DNA of 61,692 bases from Anaerococcus sp. (GTDB taxonomy: Bacteria > Bacillota > Clostridia > Tissierellales > Peptoniphilaceae): the NCBI RefSeq assembly GCF_030825785.1, contig NZ_JAPJPG010000004.1, forward strand, positions 1 to 61,692, read 5' to 3'. The position numbers and the translations under genes are program-made. Below the pieces are notes generated by a model. That model made no database searches and was not told the origin of the DNA. It saw nothing but the letters and a program-made list of their open reading frames with translations. Position 1 is the stretch's first letter; each line of letters begins with the position of its first letter. Below, one piece after another: positions 1 to 8,421 of the stretch.

Positions 1-33
1 TGATAATATTATAAGAATGAATTTATTGCAAAT

Positions 34-60
34 AAAAAAAGCAAGTTTCCTCGCTTTTTT
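34..60 (-). terminator. Rho-independent terminator of the glycolipid operon
   Basis: An inverted repeat (AAAAAAGC..AG / CT..GCTTTTTT) lies directly after the stop codon at 59. Read on the minus strand it gives a short stem followed by a T-run, so it should end the minus-strand operon. The A/T flanks make it nearly symmetric. Confidence 0.7.
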
Positions 61-751
61 ATATAAATTTCCTATCCCAAAAAGATATTACGCATCTTAT
101 AAGCCAAATTATGGCATTGATCATAAAAGCAGCCAACATTATAATTTGAATTATATAGATAAACATTAAAAACCCAGGGTTTGCTGTGGACTTGGATTTA
201 ATAGAAGCAAAAAATATAGCCAGAAGGAAAAATAGGCCCAGCCATTTTCCACAAGTCTTAAGATTTTCCTTAAAGTCAGGATATATCCTAGCCTTATTTC
301 CGTACTTTTTCTTGAAGTTATCTCTTCTAATCTTAAGCTCTTCTCTTCTCTTTCCAGAAGAATTTGATATGAGGGCTGAATAGTAATGTTTCATATCTTC
401 TGTAGAATTGGTGTATTTCTTAAGCTTTTCGGCCTCTTCTTCAGAAAATTCCCTGTTTAGTATCTCATTTGTAATCATAGCCTTAGACTTATAGGAAAGT
501 CTTTCTTCCCTAAGCTTTCTAAGATCTTCGAGAGATTTCGCTCTTCCCATCATATCCAGAGTATTTTTTTCGTATCTTCTCATATAGTCAAAGGATTTGG
601 TAAAGGCAAACACCATAATTAGCATTATAAGAAATTGACTTATGATTACAACAATATTAGAAGCGCCCAAAAAGCTTACAATTCCCATGATAAGACTTGG
701 CACAAGTACTGCTAGTAGGATATAAGCTAAAAGCTTAACAACTGATCTCAT
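59..751 (-). CDS. Four-helix membrane protein of unknown function
   Basis: This is a 230-residue protein I do not recognise. Two hydrophobic helices sit at the N-terminus (about residues 6-50). A charged, Lys/Glu-rich cytoplasmic stretch follows (about 55-165), then two more helices (about 168-222). The gene overlaps the end of the upstream glycosyltransferase by 17 bp, so the two are translationally coupled. It is the last gene of a three-gene minus-strand unit with two GT4 enzymes, so a role in membrane glycolipid or polymer handling is plausible but only from context. An AAAGGT ribosome site precedes the ATG at 751. Confidence 0.75.
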   Translation of the reverse strand: MRSVVKLLAYILLAVLVPSLIMGIVSFLGASNIVVIISQFLIMLIMVFAFTKSFDYMRRYEKNTLDMMGRAKSLEDLRKLREERLSYKSKAMITNEILNREFSEEEAEKLKKYTNSTEDMKHYYSALISNSSGKRREELKIRRDNFKKKYGNKARIYPDFKENLKTCGKWLGLFFLLAIFFASIKSKSTANPGFLMFIYIIQIIMLAAFMINAIIWLIRCVISFWDRKFI

Positions 752-1748
752 TATTCATCAACCTTTCATATATTTCTACAAGTTTTCTCCCTGTTTTTTC
801 TATAGATTTATCACACGCCTTCCTGTAGGCATGATCTTTAAGAGATTTCAACCTCCCTTCGCATATGCCTACTATCTTCTCTTCAAAATCTTCTAGGCTA
901 GATCCCTTATAGATATTAACTCCATCTTCATAGTCCTTTTCAAAGATTTCTATATCTCTAATTAGAATATCTGCCCTCATCGCAAGTGCTTCTAGTAGAA
1001 CAATTCCTTCAGTCTCCTCATGAGTTAGGAAAAGATATAGGTCTGATCCAGAATAGGCAAGTCTTAATTCTTCGCTAGTCACATACCCAGGAAATTTTAC
1101 ATTAGAAGGAGCACCGTCTATAAGTTTTTTTATATTTGGACTCATCAAGGCCTTATCGAGCTTTCCGAACCAAAGAAATTCATATTGGGGAAGTCTTTGA
1201 CCGAGCCTTATAAAATCATCTATGCCCTTTCTCTTGATAGGAAGACCTACAGAAATTATTGATTTCTTACTCTTATCCAAGCCGTAAGTCTCATAGAACT
1301 TATCCCTATCCCCATCTTTTCCCTTCCAGAAGTCAAGATCAATTCCATTAGACACAACGCAAATCTCTCGATTTATATCGTAAGTTTCAAGGATTTTTTT
1401 AGAATATTCGCTCGGAGTAAGGACTAGGTCTCCTAGTTTGTAGGCGTGAACTAACCATTTTTTAAAAAGGGGAGCTAGTTGGTTTGATAGGATAAATGAA
1501 TTTCTGAAATCTTCCATGGTAGAATGTCCATGGTAGACTATCTTCTTTCCTCTTTTCTTAGCCTTCTTAGCAAAGAAAACCGCTCCCGGAAGGACTGTAT
1601 TGATATGGACTAGGTCAAAGTCCTCTCTCTCATATGTCGTAAAATCAAATCCTACCTTGGCCAAGGCTTTTTTCTGATGGTCTATAGCCTTGCCCACACC
1701 ACTTTCTTTCACTTTATCGTAATCTTTTGAATATATTAAAACTTTCAT
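735..1748 (-). CDS. GT4 glycosyltransferase, diglucosyldiacylglycerol synthase-like
   Basis: This GT4 (GT-B fold) protein probably adds the second sugar to a monoglycosyl-diacylglycerol at the cytoplasmic membrane face, as LafB/alDGS-type enzymes do. I place the start at the ATG at 1748 (MKVLIYSKDYDK), because that begins the first beta strand. A start at 1808 would add 20 residues that overlap the upstream gene heavily. Visible features are VHINTVLPG, YHGHSTMEDF and VVSNGIDLDFW, and the C-terminal donor-site EETEGIVLLEALA segment with the two glutamates of the GT4 E-x7-E motif. The gene overlaps the preceding glycosyltransferase by 35 bp. The tandem arrangement matches glycolipid anchor synthesis for lipoteichoic-type polymers. 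The acceptor is inferred. Confidence 0.8.
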   Translation of the reverse strand: MKVLIYSKDYDKVKESGVGKAIDHQKKALAKVGFDFTTYEREDFDLVHINTVLPGAVFFAKKAKKRGKKIVYHGHSTMEDFRNSFILSNQLAPLFKKWLVHAYKLGDLVLTPSEYSKKILETYDINREICVVSNGIDLDFWKGKDGDRDKFYETYGLDKSKKSIISVGLPIKRKGIDDFIRLGQRLPQYEFLWFGKLDKALMSPNIKKLIDGAPSNVKFPGYVTSEELRLAYSGSDLYLFLTHEETEGIVLLEALAMRADILIRDIEIFEKDYEDGVNIYKGSSLEDFEEKIVGICEGRLKSLKDHAYRKACDKSIEKTGRKLVEIYERLMNNEISC

Positions 1749-2874
1749 ACTCGTACTCTTCAATAGCTTTTCGGTAAAGCCTCTCACATTTTTCTCCAAA
1801 GGCTTCAACAGAGAATTTCTCTATGGCATAGGTCCTGGCGTTTTTAGAAAGATAAGTCGTAAACTCTTTATTTAAAACCTTATTTATAATCTTTTCAAAA
1901 TCTTCGAAGTCCTCATACACATATCCATTGTATCCATTAATAATCACCCCACAAAGAGCCTCATCCTTCCTACACACTGCAACAGTCCCATTAGCCAGGG
2001 CCTCATAATAGGTAAGACCTTGGGTTTCTGAAGTAGAGCCCGAGACGAAGACATCTGCCATCTGATAGTATTTATTTACATCTTCTGGCCTTACCATTCC
2101 TACGAAGTTGACCCTTTTAGGAAAACGGCTAGAAAAATTTATAAGATCGTCTAAGTGGGGACCGCCACCAACTATGTAAAGCTTGACATCGGGATCTTTA
2201 ATCCTTTGGTAAAAGTCCACAAGCTCCTCTATATTTTTTTCTTCGCCAATCCTACCTAGGTAAAGGAGGATTTTTTCCTTCTCATCTATACCCAAGACCC
2301 TCCTAGGATTTTCAGATAGGAGATCTGGTATATGGATTCCTGTAGGTATTACAGAGATCTTTCTATCATCCACTCCATATTCCCTAAGAAGCTTGGCAGT
2401 TTTCTCGCTAGGGGCTATAAGTCCATTACAAAGATCTGCGAATTTCTTGCTTGCAAGGGCAACGGCCTTCTTACCCATAGTCTTATTTCCTATAAAATAA
2501 TGAGTGTAGTCCTCATAGATTGTGTGATAGGTGTGAATTATAGGGATTTTAAGATCATGAGCTATGGTCTTAGCCATGATGAAGGTCGAAAATTCGCATT
2601 GGGAATGAATTATATCAGGCCTCCAGCTTTCTAATTCTTTTATATGAGTTTTTGACAAAAGATTAGTAACACGAGCTTCTGGATAGATTTTCCTCGCAGA
2701 AAGGCTACCTACATAGTAGATATTTTCTGCCTTGTATGATTTCATTGTATTTGAAAGGGTCAGGACTTTTACTTCGTGACCCATATTTTCTAGATATTCT
2801 TTAAGATTTAATACTGACCTCACTACTCCATTTACAACGGGATAGTACCAGTCACTAGTTATTAGTATTTTCAT
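1714..2874 (-). CDS. GT4 glycosyltransferase, 1,2-diacylglycerol 3-glucosyltransferase-like
   Basis: This 386-residue GT4 enzyme is the likely first step in making diacylglycerol glycolipids (alMGS/LafA type). The N-terminus MKILITSDWYYPVVNGVV is the typical beta1-loop of this subgroup, with a loop that contacts the lipid acceptor. IHTYHTIYEDYTHYF follows near residue 115, then IPTGIH and LGRIGEEKNI. The C-terminal donor site is SGSTSETQGLTYYEALA. It is first in a three-gene minus-strand operon and overlaps the second glycosyltransferase by 35 bp. The family call is firm. The lipid acceptor is inferred from subgroup and the tandem pairing. Confidence 0.82.
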   Translation of the reverse strand: MKILITSDWYYPVVNGVVRSVLNLKEYLENMGHEVKVLTLSNTMKSYKAENIYYVGSLSARKIYPEARVTNLLSKTHIKELESWRPDIIHSQCEFSTFIMAKTIAHDLKIPIIHTYHTIYEDYTHYFIGNKTMGKKAVALASKKFADLCNGLIAPSEKTAKLLREYGVDDRKISVIPTGIHIPDLLSENPRRVLGIDEKEKILLYLGRIGEEKNIEELVDFYQRIKDPDVKLYIVGGGPHLDDLINFSSRFPKRVNFVGMVRPEDVNKYYQMADVFVSGSTSETQGLTYYEALANGTVAVCRKDEALCGVIINGYNGYVYEDFEDFEKIINKVLNKEFTTYLSKNARTYAIEKFSVEAFGEKCERLYRKAIEEYEYESFNIFKRLR

Positions 2875-2945
2875 AAGTACCTCTTAATAAGGATAACATA
2901 AATATTGTTTTTTAGGAAGTAAATAGACTCGTTTAATTGGCTGTT

Positions 2946-2960
2946 ATTGGTATAATACTA
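2946..2960 (+). promoter_or_regulatory. Extended -10 promoter of the SdpI-like gene
   Basis: A TGGTATAAT extended -10 lies about 20 bases before the ATG at 2977, with a GTGAGG ribosome site between. No good -35 is seen, as expected for extended -10 promoters. Confidence 0.55.
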
Positions 2961-2976
2961 GAAAGTGAGGTGAAAT

Positions 2977-3327
2977 ATGGGACCTTTGATAATAACCGAT
3001 ATCCTACTTTTGATTTTTAGTATTTATATCGGCATATTTTTAATAAAATTTCACTCTTCCTATCCTGAAATGGCTGTTGGCTTTCATGTTTGGGAAGTGT
3101 GCTATTCTAGAAAAACTTGGGATTATGGAAATAAGTTTGCTGGCAAGGTCGCAATATCCTTAGGCCTTGTATTTTTCGGGCTAATCTTTCCCCTTTGTCT
3201 TTATTTTGGAAACAATAGAAATTATCTTTCTATACTCATCACCATTCTTGTGATACTTTATATGATTCTTTTATTTTTTATAGTGAAGATGTGGATGAGG
3301 AAAAAATTTTCTTTGAAAGATGAATAA
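2977..3327 (+). CDS. SdpI/YhfL-family small membrane protein
   Basis: This 116-residue protein has three hydrophobic helices (about 4-24, 57-78 and 84-106). Between helices 1 and 2 it carries VGFHVWEVCYSRKTWDYGNKF, which matches the Gly..Arg/Ser..TWxxAN pattern of the SdpI C-terminal domain (residues W-D-Y-x-N). SdpI in Bacillus subtilis is the immunity protein against the SdpC cannibalism toxin, and many homologues are of unknown role. It stands alone here on the plus strand with its own promoter and a terminator shared with the convergent PTS gene. No sdp-like operon is adjacent, although a bacteriocin-like gene lies about 52 kb away in the same window. Confidence 0.7.
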   Translation: MGPLIITDILLLIFSIYIGIFLIKFHSSYPEMAVGFHVWEVCYSRKTWDYGNKFAGKVAISLGLVFFGLIFPLCLYFGNNRNYLSILITILVILYMILLFFIVKMWMRKKFSLKDE

Positions 3328-3370
3328 TAAAAAACGAAAACATCTAATTTGGTGTTTTCGTTTTTTATTA
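3325..3370. terminator. Bidirectional terminator, perfect 18-bp stem
   Basis: Bases 3325-3342 and 3353-3370 are exact reverse complements with a 10-base loop. The stem contains A- and T-runs on both sides, so it works in both directions. It starts at the stop codon of the SdpI-like gene and ends just before the stop codon of the convergent PTS gene. Confidence 0.9.
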
Positions 3371-3850
3371 TTAATTTTTATGAAATAAATTCTTAAGCTC
3401 CATTCTTTGGGAATAGGGACTTAGTCTAACGTAGACATCAGATCCATTTTCTATAAATTCCCTAAATATTCTAAGATCATCTTCATCTACCGCCACTTCT
3501 TCGGTTAGGGATTTTTTTCCAACACTCATATGGATTATCCCTATATTTACTTCTGGAATTTCTATATTTTGCTTTCTTATAGCCTCTAAATCCTGAGCAC
3601 TGTCAACAATCAAAAAAACATCTTTCTCATAGTCTTTAAGGAAGGCTCCTACTTCTGATGGCTTTAAGTAATAGGCTGATATATCATCAGGAATAGTAAG
3701 ATCCATTACCTTTTTTCTAAAATCGTCCCCACTTACTTCTTCATTGGCTATGATTACAGTTTTGCTTCCTAATTCCTTAGACCAAATTTCAACTACCTTG
3801 CCATGAGATAATCTTGAGTCAATCCTACAAAGTTTTACTTCTCCCATCAT
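3371..3850 (-). CDS. Orphan PTS IIB component, mannose/fructose/sorbose family
   Basis: This cytoplasmic phosphotransfer protein of about 158 residues belongs to the mannose-family PTS. The active-site loop RIDSRLSHGKVVEIW (canonical RIDxRLxHGQV) carries the phosphorylated histidine near residue 16. The length matches a single IIB domain. No IIA, IIC or IID gene is adjacent, so it either works with a system elsewhere or has a regulatory role. It is coupled to the upstream HAD gene by an ATGA overlap. Two ATGs in tandem (3850 and 3847) follow an AAGGAGG site, and the second has the better spacing. Confidence 0.85.
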   Translation of the reverse strand: MMGEVKLCRIDSRLSHGKVVEIWSKELGSKTVIIANEEVSGDDFRKKVMDLTIPDDISAYYLKPSEVGAFLKDYEKDVFLIVDSAQDLEAIRKQNIEIPEVNIGIIHMSVGKKSLTEEVAVDEDDLRIFREFIENGSDVYVRLSPYSQRMELKNLFHKN

Positions 3851-4497
3851 ATCCTCCTTATATCCTTAATTTGTCTCGGATCATCTATTATAAGATCTGG
3901 ACTTTCTCTCTCGAGAACCTCCCTTGACCTAAAGCCCCAGGAACATCCTACAGTGAAAATTCCTGAATTCTTCCCGCATTTCATATCCACTTCACTATCT
4001 CCAAAGTATAAAATATCAGAAAAGTCTACCCCAAATCTCTCTTTAATTATCATTATTCCTTCAGGAGATGGCTTTCTCTTGTAACTTTCCTTATATCCTA
4101 GGATATAATCAAAATAATCCTTGCCGAAAACATGGTTTATGACCTTCTTGCAGGTAGAATCTGGTTTGTTAGAAAAACAAGCTATTATCTCCCCTCTTTC
4201 CTTTAAGATATCAATACTTTCCTTTATTCCTCCATAGGGCTTTAATAGATAGGTTGGATCATCATCGTAGGATTTGTTGTAAGTATCTAGGAAGTTTTTC
4301 CTAAAGTCTTCCTCATCGCTTGCTCCTAGAAAGTCCAAGGTCTTATTTACCAAGACTACAGGACCATTTCCCACAAAGGCTCTCACCTTTTCCTTATCGA
4401 TCTGACTTAGGCCAAATTCCTTCAAGGTCTTATTTATATGAAAGCTAATTGAGTCTATCGTGTTTAACAAAGTACCGTCTATATCAAAAATATACAT
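3847..4497 (-). CDS. HAD-superfamily phosphatase, phosphoglycolate phosphatase-like
   Basis: This 216-residue HAD hydrolase has all four motifs. Motif I is DIDGTLLNT (nucleophile Asp near residue 4), motif II is CFSNKP, a lysine lies in YKRKPSPEG, and motif IV is GDSEVDMKCGKNSG. A four-helix cap lies between motifs I and II, as in the Gph/PGMB subgroup. Candidate substrates are phosphoglycolate or a sugar phosphate. Co-transcription with a PTS IIB favours a sugar phosphate, but that is inference. It is the first gene of a two-gene minus-strand unit divergent from pncB. Confidence 0.85.
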   Translation of the reverse strand: MYIFDIDGTLLNTIDSISFHINKTLKEFGLSQIDKEKVRAFVGNGPVVLVNKTLDFLGASDEEDFRKNFLDTYNKSYDDDPTYLLKPYGGIKESIDILKERGEIIACFSNKPDSTCKKVINHVFGKDYFDYILGYKESYKRKPSPEGIMIIKERFGVDFSDILYFGDSEVDMKCGKNSGIFTVGCSWGFRSREVLERESPDLIIDDPRQIKDIRRI

Positions 4498-4614
4498 ACA
4501 TTCTCCTATTCTTATCTAAGTCTTTACTAATCTTTTACCCTTTTTGTTAAAAAATATCTAATCTCCACTCTAATAGGGTATAATATTAAGAAGTGAAAAG
4601 AAAACGAGGAGATT

Positions 4615-6057
4615 ATGAAAGAAGATAGAAATTTAACCATGCTTAGTGATTTTTATGAATTCACTATGGCAAATGCTTACTTTAACAATGGTATGAAAGA
4701 CACAGTTGCAGTCTTTGATGCCTACTATAGGAGAAATCCCGACGAGGCTGGTTTCTCAATCTTCGCAGGTCTTAACGATATAATAGAATATGTTAAGAAT
4801 CTAAGTTTTAGCGAAGAAGACATTGAATATTTTAGAGAAAATGCTGATTTTTCTGAGGGCTTTCTTGATTATTTGAGAGATTTCAAATTTACTGGAGATA
4901 TTTGGGCCTTTCCTGAAGGTTCTGTAATGTTTCCTAACGAACCCATAGTTACAGTCAAGGCCCCTATTATAGAATGTTCTATTATAGAGACTTACCTACT
5001 CTTATCAATGAACTTTAACTCCCTTGTAGCAACCAAGACTAACAGAATCGTAAGGTCTGCTGAAGATAGGCTAGTTATGGAATTTGGGGCAAGACGCGCC
5101 CAGGGAGCAGATGCTTCCATAAACGGAGCAAGGGCTGCCTATATAGGAGGTGCACCTATTACAAGTAATACCTACTCTGCCCAAAAATATAAGTTTAAGG
5201 CAAGTGGTACCATGGCCCACTCTTGGATTCAAGCCTTTCCGACCGAGTATGAGGCCTTTAAGACCTATGCTAAGTCCTATCCTGATAATTGTATCCTCCT
5301 AATCGATACCTACGATACCCTAAGATCAGGCCTTCCTAATGCTATGAGAGTCTTTGAGGAAGAACTAGTTCCAAAAGGCCTTAGTGGAGGAGTAAGAATT
5401 GACTCAGGAGACTTGGCCTACCTATCCAAGGAAGTAAGAAAAATCCTAGATGAAAATGGCTTCACCGATGCCAAAATCGTGGCTAGTAACTCCCTAGATG
5501 AATTCAAAATCGAATCCCTCCTCTCCCAAGGAGCAAAAATCGACTCATTTGGTATAGGAGAAAGGCTAATCACAGCCAAATCTGACCCAGTCTTTGGAGG
5601 TGTCTATAAGCTTGTCGCAATAGAGACAGAAGGAAAGATTGAGGCAAAGATAAAGGTCTCAGAAAACGTAGAAAAAATCACAACTCCAGGCGAGAAGAAA
5701 GTCTACAGACTCTACGACAAAGAAACTGGTAAGGCGGAAGCAGACTACATCGCCCTAGCTTGCGAAAAAATAGACGATTCTAAACCAATGGTAATATTTG
5801 ATCCACTCTTTACCTGGAAGATGAAGAGGATGGAAAACTATAAAGCTCGAAAGATGCAAGTAAAAATCTTCGATAAGGGGAATTTAACCTACGAAAGCCC
5901 AAGCCTTGAAGAAATTACTTCTTATTCTAAAGGAGAAGTTAAAAGCTTATGGGAAGAAGTTAAGAGATTCGACCAGCCTCATAACTATTATGTCGACCTA
6001 TCCCAAGACTTGTGGAATCTAAAACAAAACCTAATACTAGAAGCTAAAAGAAAGTAA
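4615..6057 (+). CDS. pncB: Nicotinate phosphoribosyltransferase
   Basis: This enzyme converts nicotinate, PRPP and ATP to nicotinate mononucleotide, the entry step of niacin salvage to NAD. The 480-residue protein starts with LTMLSDFYEFTMANAYF, the family signature. It has EFGARRAQG and GTMAHSWIQAFPTE around the phosphoribosyl site, and SGGVRIDSGDLAYLSKEVR in the barrel core. The long C-terminal domain is typical of the 480-residue Gram-positive form. A GTATAAT -10 and a CGAGGAG ribosome site precede the ATG. It is monocistronic, with a terminator right after. Confidence 0.95.
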   Translation: MKEDRNLTMLSDFYEFTMANAYFNNGMKDTVAVFDAYYRRNPDEAGFSIFAGLNDIIEYVKNLSFSEEDIEYFRENADFSEGFLDYLRDFKFTGDIWAFPEGSVMFPNEPIVTVKAPIIECSIIETYLLLSMNFNSLVATKTNRIVRSAEDRLVMEFGARRAQGADASINGARAAYIGGAPITSNTYSAQKYKFKASGTMAHSWIQAFPTEYEAFKTYAKSYPDNCILLIDTYDTLRSGLPNAMRVFEEELVPKGLSGGVRIDSGDLAYLSKEVRKILDENGFTDAKIVASNSLDEFKIESLLSQGAKIDSFGIGERLITAKSDPVFGGVYKLVAIETEGKIEAKIKVSENVEKITTPGEKKVYRLYDKETGKAEADYIALACEKIDDSKPMVIFDPLFTWKMKRMENYKARKMQVKIFDKGNLTYESPSLEEITSYSKGEVKSLWEEVKRFDQPHNYYVDLSQDLWNLKQNLILEAKRK

Positions 6058-6060
6058 AGT

Positions 6061-6099
6061 AAAAGCTCTCACTTAGGATTCATCCAAGCGAGAGCTTTT
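6061..6099. terminator. Terminator between pncB and the ROK kinase
   Basis: AAAAGCTCTC (6061-6070) pairs with GAGAGCTTTT (6090-6099), and an inner CTT/AAG extension brings the stem to about 14 bp with one mismatch. T-runs follow on the plus strand and, less strongly, on the minus strand, so it serves convergent genes. Confidence 0.85.
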
Positions 6100-6100
6100 T

Positions 6101-6964
6101 TTATTCTTCCTTTAAGGCTTCCTTAGCAAGTACATATCCACCGATAAGTCCTGCCTCGTTACCAAGCTCAGGGAAGACTATATATTCATCCGCATTAGGA
6201 ATGTCTATATAGTGATTATCTAATTTTTCAAATTCTCTTCTAATTTTTTCAATCATCCCTTCCTTATTAGCTACTCCGCCTCCAATTATTATTATATGAG
6301 GTCTTAGGATCATGGTGTAGGTCATAAGTCCCTTGGCTATATATTTAGCGAGGATATCAAAGGCTGGGTCATCCTTATCGAGATTCTCTCCCCTTTGGCC
6401 AGTCCTAAGTTCAAGGCAAGGTCCTGCACAAAGTCCTTCAAAGCAAGAATCGTGGAAGTCGCAGAAGCTTTCTACCTCATCTCCTTCTTCTCTAGCAATC
6501 TCAATGTGTCCCATCTCAGGATGAGAAAATCCTTGAAGTAAGGTCCCATCTTGGATATAAGAACCGCCGACTCCTGTTCCTATAGTTAGGTAGAGGGAAG
6601 ATCTCTTATCCTTGGCTGCTCCATATCTATATTCACCAATTCCACTAGCTCCAACATCTGTAGTAAAGCCCATAGGTAGGTCGAGTTCTTTCTTGATAGA
6701 TCCTAAAAGATCAAAGTTTCTCCAAAGCTTCTTGGGAGTTTCTAAGACAAAGCCATAAGTCTTTGACTCCTTATCCACATCGATTGGACCGAAGGCTCCG
6801 ATTCCAATGCTTTCTACAGGATTTTTCTTAAGAAAATCCACCACATCCTTCATATTTTCCTCAGGGTCCTTAGTCTCTACCCTGATTTCTTTGACAATAT
6901 TTCCGATTTCATCTAAAATGGCGCACCTAATCTTAGTTCCGCCCAATTCAATAGATCCGTACAT
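6101..6964 (-). CDS. ROK-family fructokinase/mannokinase (GmuE/YdhR type)
   Basis: This sugar kinase of the ROK family probably phosphorylates fructose or mannose to the 6-phosphate. ELGGTKIRCAILDE is the phosphate-1 motif. TIGTGVGGSYI and GHIEI follow. A zinc site then reads CDFHDSCFEGLCAGP, matching the Cys-His-Cys pattern of Bacillus GmuE/YdhR enzymes. I place the start at the ATG at 6964, because AAAGGAG lies 5 bases before it. An upstream in-frame extension has no ribosome site. In context with ManA and two alpha-mannosidases, mannose is the attractive substrate, giving mannose-6-P. It has a possible TATAAT of its own upstream. Confidence 0.85.
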   Translation of the reverse strand: MYGSIELGGTKIRCAILDEIGNIVKEIRVETKDPEENMKDVVDFLKKNPVESIGIGAFGPIDVDKESKTYGFVLETPKKLWRNFDLLGSIKKELDLPMGFTTDVGASGIGEYRYGAAKDKRSSLYLTIGTGVGGSYIQDGTLLQGFSHPEMGHIEIAREEGDEVESFCDFHDSCFEGLCAGPCLELRTGQRGENLDKDDPAFDILAKYIAKGLMTYTMILRPHIIIIGGGVANKEGMIEKIRREFEKLDNHYIDIPNADEYIVFPELGNEAGLIGGYVLAKEALKEE

Positions 6965-7047
6965 ACTTACTCCTTTATAGTTCTTACTTCTATTATAAGG
7001 GATTTTTCTCAATTTGGAAAATTGATTTGAAATAGATAATACTTTTC

Positions 7048-8421
7048 CTAGAATCCCTTCTCCTCGCTGAGCTTCTTAAACCAAGTACCTGATTTTTTGA
7101 TTACTCTTTCTCCAGTATCAAGCTTATATTCTACAAGTCCGTATCTATTTTTGTAAGCATTAAGCCAAGACCAGTTATCTATAAAGGTCCGCAAGTGATA
7201 TCCCCTACAGTTTGCCCCCTCGTCAATAGCCTGGCTTAGGAAGGTCAGATGTTCCTTGATAAAGTCTATTCTATAATCGTCCTCAATCCTCCCGTCTTCC
7301 CTAAATCTTTCCTCGTTTTCTACTCCCATGCCATTTTCAGTAATCATCCAGTCGATATTATTGTAGTTTTCTTTGATATTTATGGCTATATCATAGATGG
7401 CCTTAGGATAAATCTCCCAGCCCCTATAGGGATTCATCCTCTTGCCTGGCATATCGTAGCTAAGATAATATTTGCTTGGCATAAAGATTGCACTTTCCTT
7501 ATATTCATAAGGATTCTCCATAACCCTTAGAGGTTGATAGTAATTTACTCCAAGAAAATCAACAGTATTTTCTTTTATTGTGTCAAGCTCCTTTTTGTTA
7601 TATGCTGGCATGAGGTCTTCTTTTTTTATAATTTCTACAAGCTTTTTAGGATAGACTCCTAGAACTGATGGGTCAAGGAAGGATTTTTGAGCAAATAAGT
7701 CTGCAATCTCAGCGGCCTTAAGGTCATTTTCATTCTCGCTTCTAGGATAGGCTGGAGTTAAGTTTAGGATTATACCGATTTTCTTATCCTTATCTATTTC
7801 CCTTAGAGCTTTAATAGCTAAAGCTGAGGCAAGTTGAGTATTATAGGCAACTTGGACAGCCTTTTTAGGATTTACTTCGCAAGGATAGTGATATTGGTAG
7901 AGATAACCGCATTCTACATGAACTATTGGCTCATTGAAGGTAAAGAAACAGTCAGTATATTTGCCAAAAAGCTTAAAGCAAGCCTTAGCATAAGCTACAT
8001 ATCTTTCGACAACTTCCTTGTTTTCCCATCCCCCTATTTCTTGAAGATACATAGGCATATCGAAGTGAAATAGATTTACGAAAAGCTTGATTCCTTTAGC
8101 CTTGATTTCCTTGAAATAATTATCGTAAAAGTCCACGGCCTTGGGATTTACCCTACCGTCCATTTTAGGTATTAATCTTGCCCAGGAAATAGAAGTCCTA
8201 AAGGAATTGTGGCCTGTTTTTTCTAAAAGCTCTACATTTTCCTTATAATCAAAGTAAAAGTTCGATGTACTTTCTGGTCCAATCCTATCATGAAACTTAT
8301 AGGGCTCTTTCTTATACCAATAGTCCCAAATACTTTCACTTTTGCCATCAACTTGTCCGCCTTCAGATTGACAGGCAGATGTTGCAGAACCAAATAGGAA
8401 ATCCTTAGGAAATTTAATCAT
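7048..8421 (-). CDS. GH1 beta-glycosidase (6-phospho-beta-glycosidase-like)
   Basis: This 457-residue GH1 barrel is complete. The acid/base is Glu164 in TFNEP and the nucleophile is Glu362 in TENG. There is no signal peptide, so it acts in the cytoplasm. At the aglycone/phosphate position it reads SWLNAYKNRY (418-427). The Ser and Tyr of the phospho-glycosidase Ser-Lys-Tyr triad are present, but the Lys is Asn425, so phospho-specificity is uncertain. It overlaps the upstream ROK kinase by 8 bp. Possible roles are hydrolysis of beta-glucosides phosphorylated by that kinase, or of the Man-beta-GlcNAc core of N-glycans. Both are inference. Confidence 0.88.
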   Translation of the reverse strand: MIKFPKDFLFGSATSACQSEGGQVDGKSESIWDYWYKKEPYKFHDRIGPESTSNFYFDYKENVELLEKTGHNSFRTSISWARLIPKMDGRVNPKAVDFYDNYFKEIKAKGIKLFVNLFHFDMPMYLQEIGGWENKEVVERYVAYAKACFKLFGKYTDCFFTFNEPIVHVECGYLYQYHYPCEVNPKKAVQVAYNTQLASALAIKALREIDKDKKIGIILNLTPAYPRSENENDLKAAEIADLFAQKSFLDPSVLGVYPKKLVEIIKKEDLMPAYNKKELDTIKENTVDFLGVNYYQPLRVMENPYEYKESAIFMPSKYYLSYDMPGKRMNPYRGWEIYPKAIYDIAINIKENYNNIDWMITENGMGVENEERFREDGRIEDDYRIDFIKEHLTFLSQAIDEGANCRGYHLRTFIDNWSWLNAYKNRYGLVEYKLDTGERVIKKSGTWFKKLSEEKGF

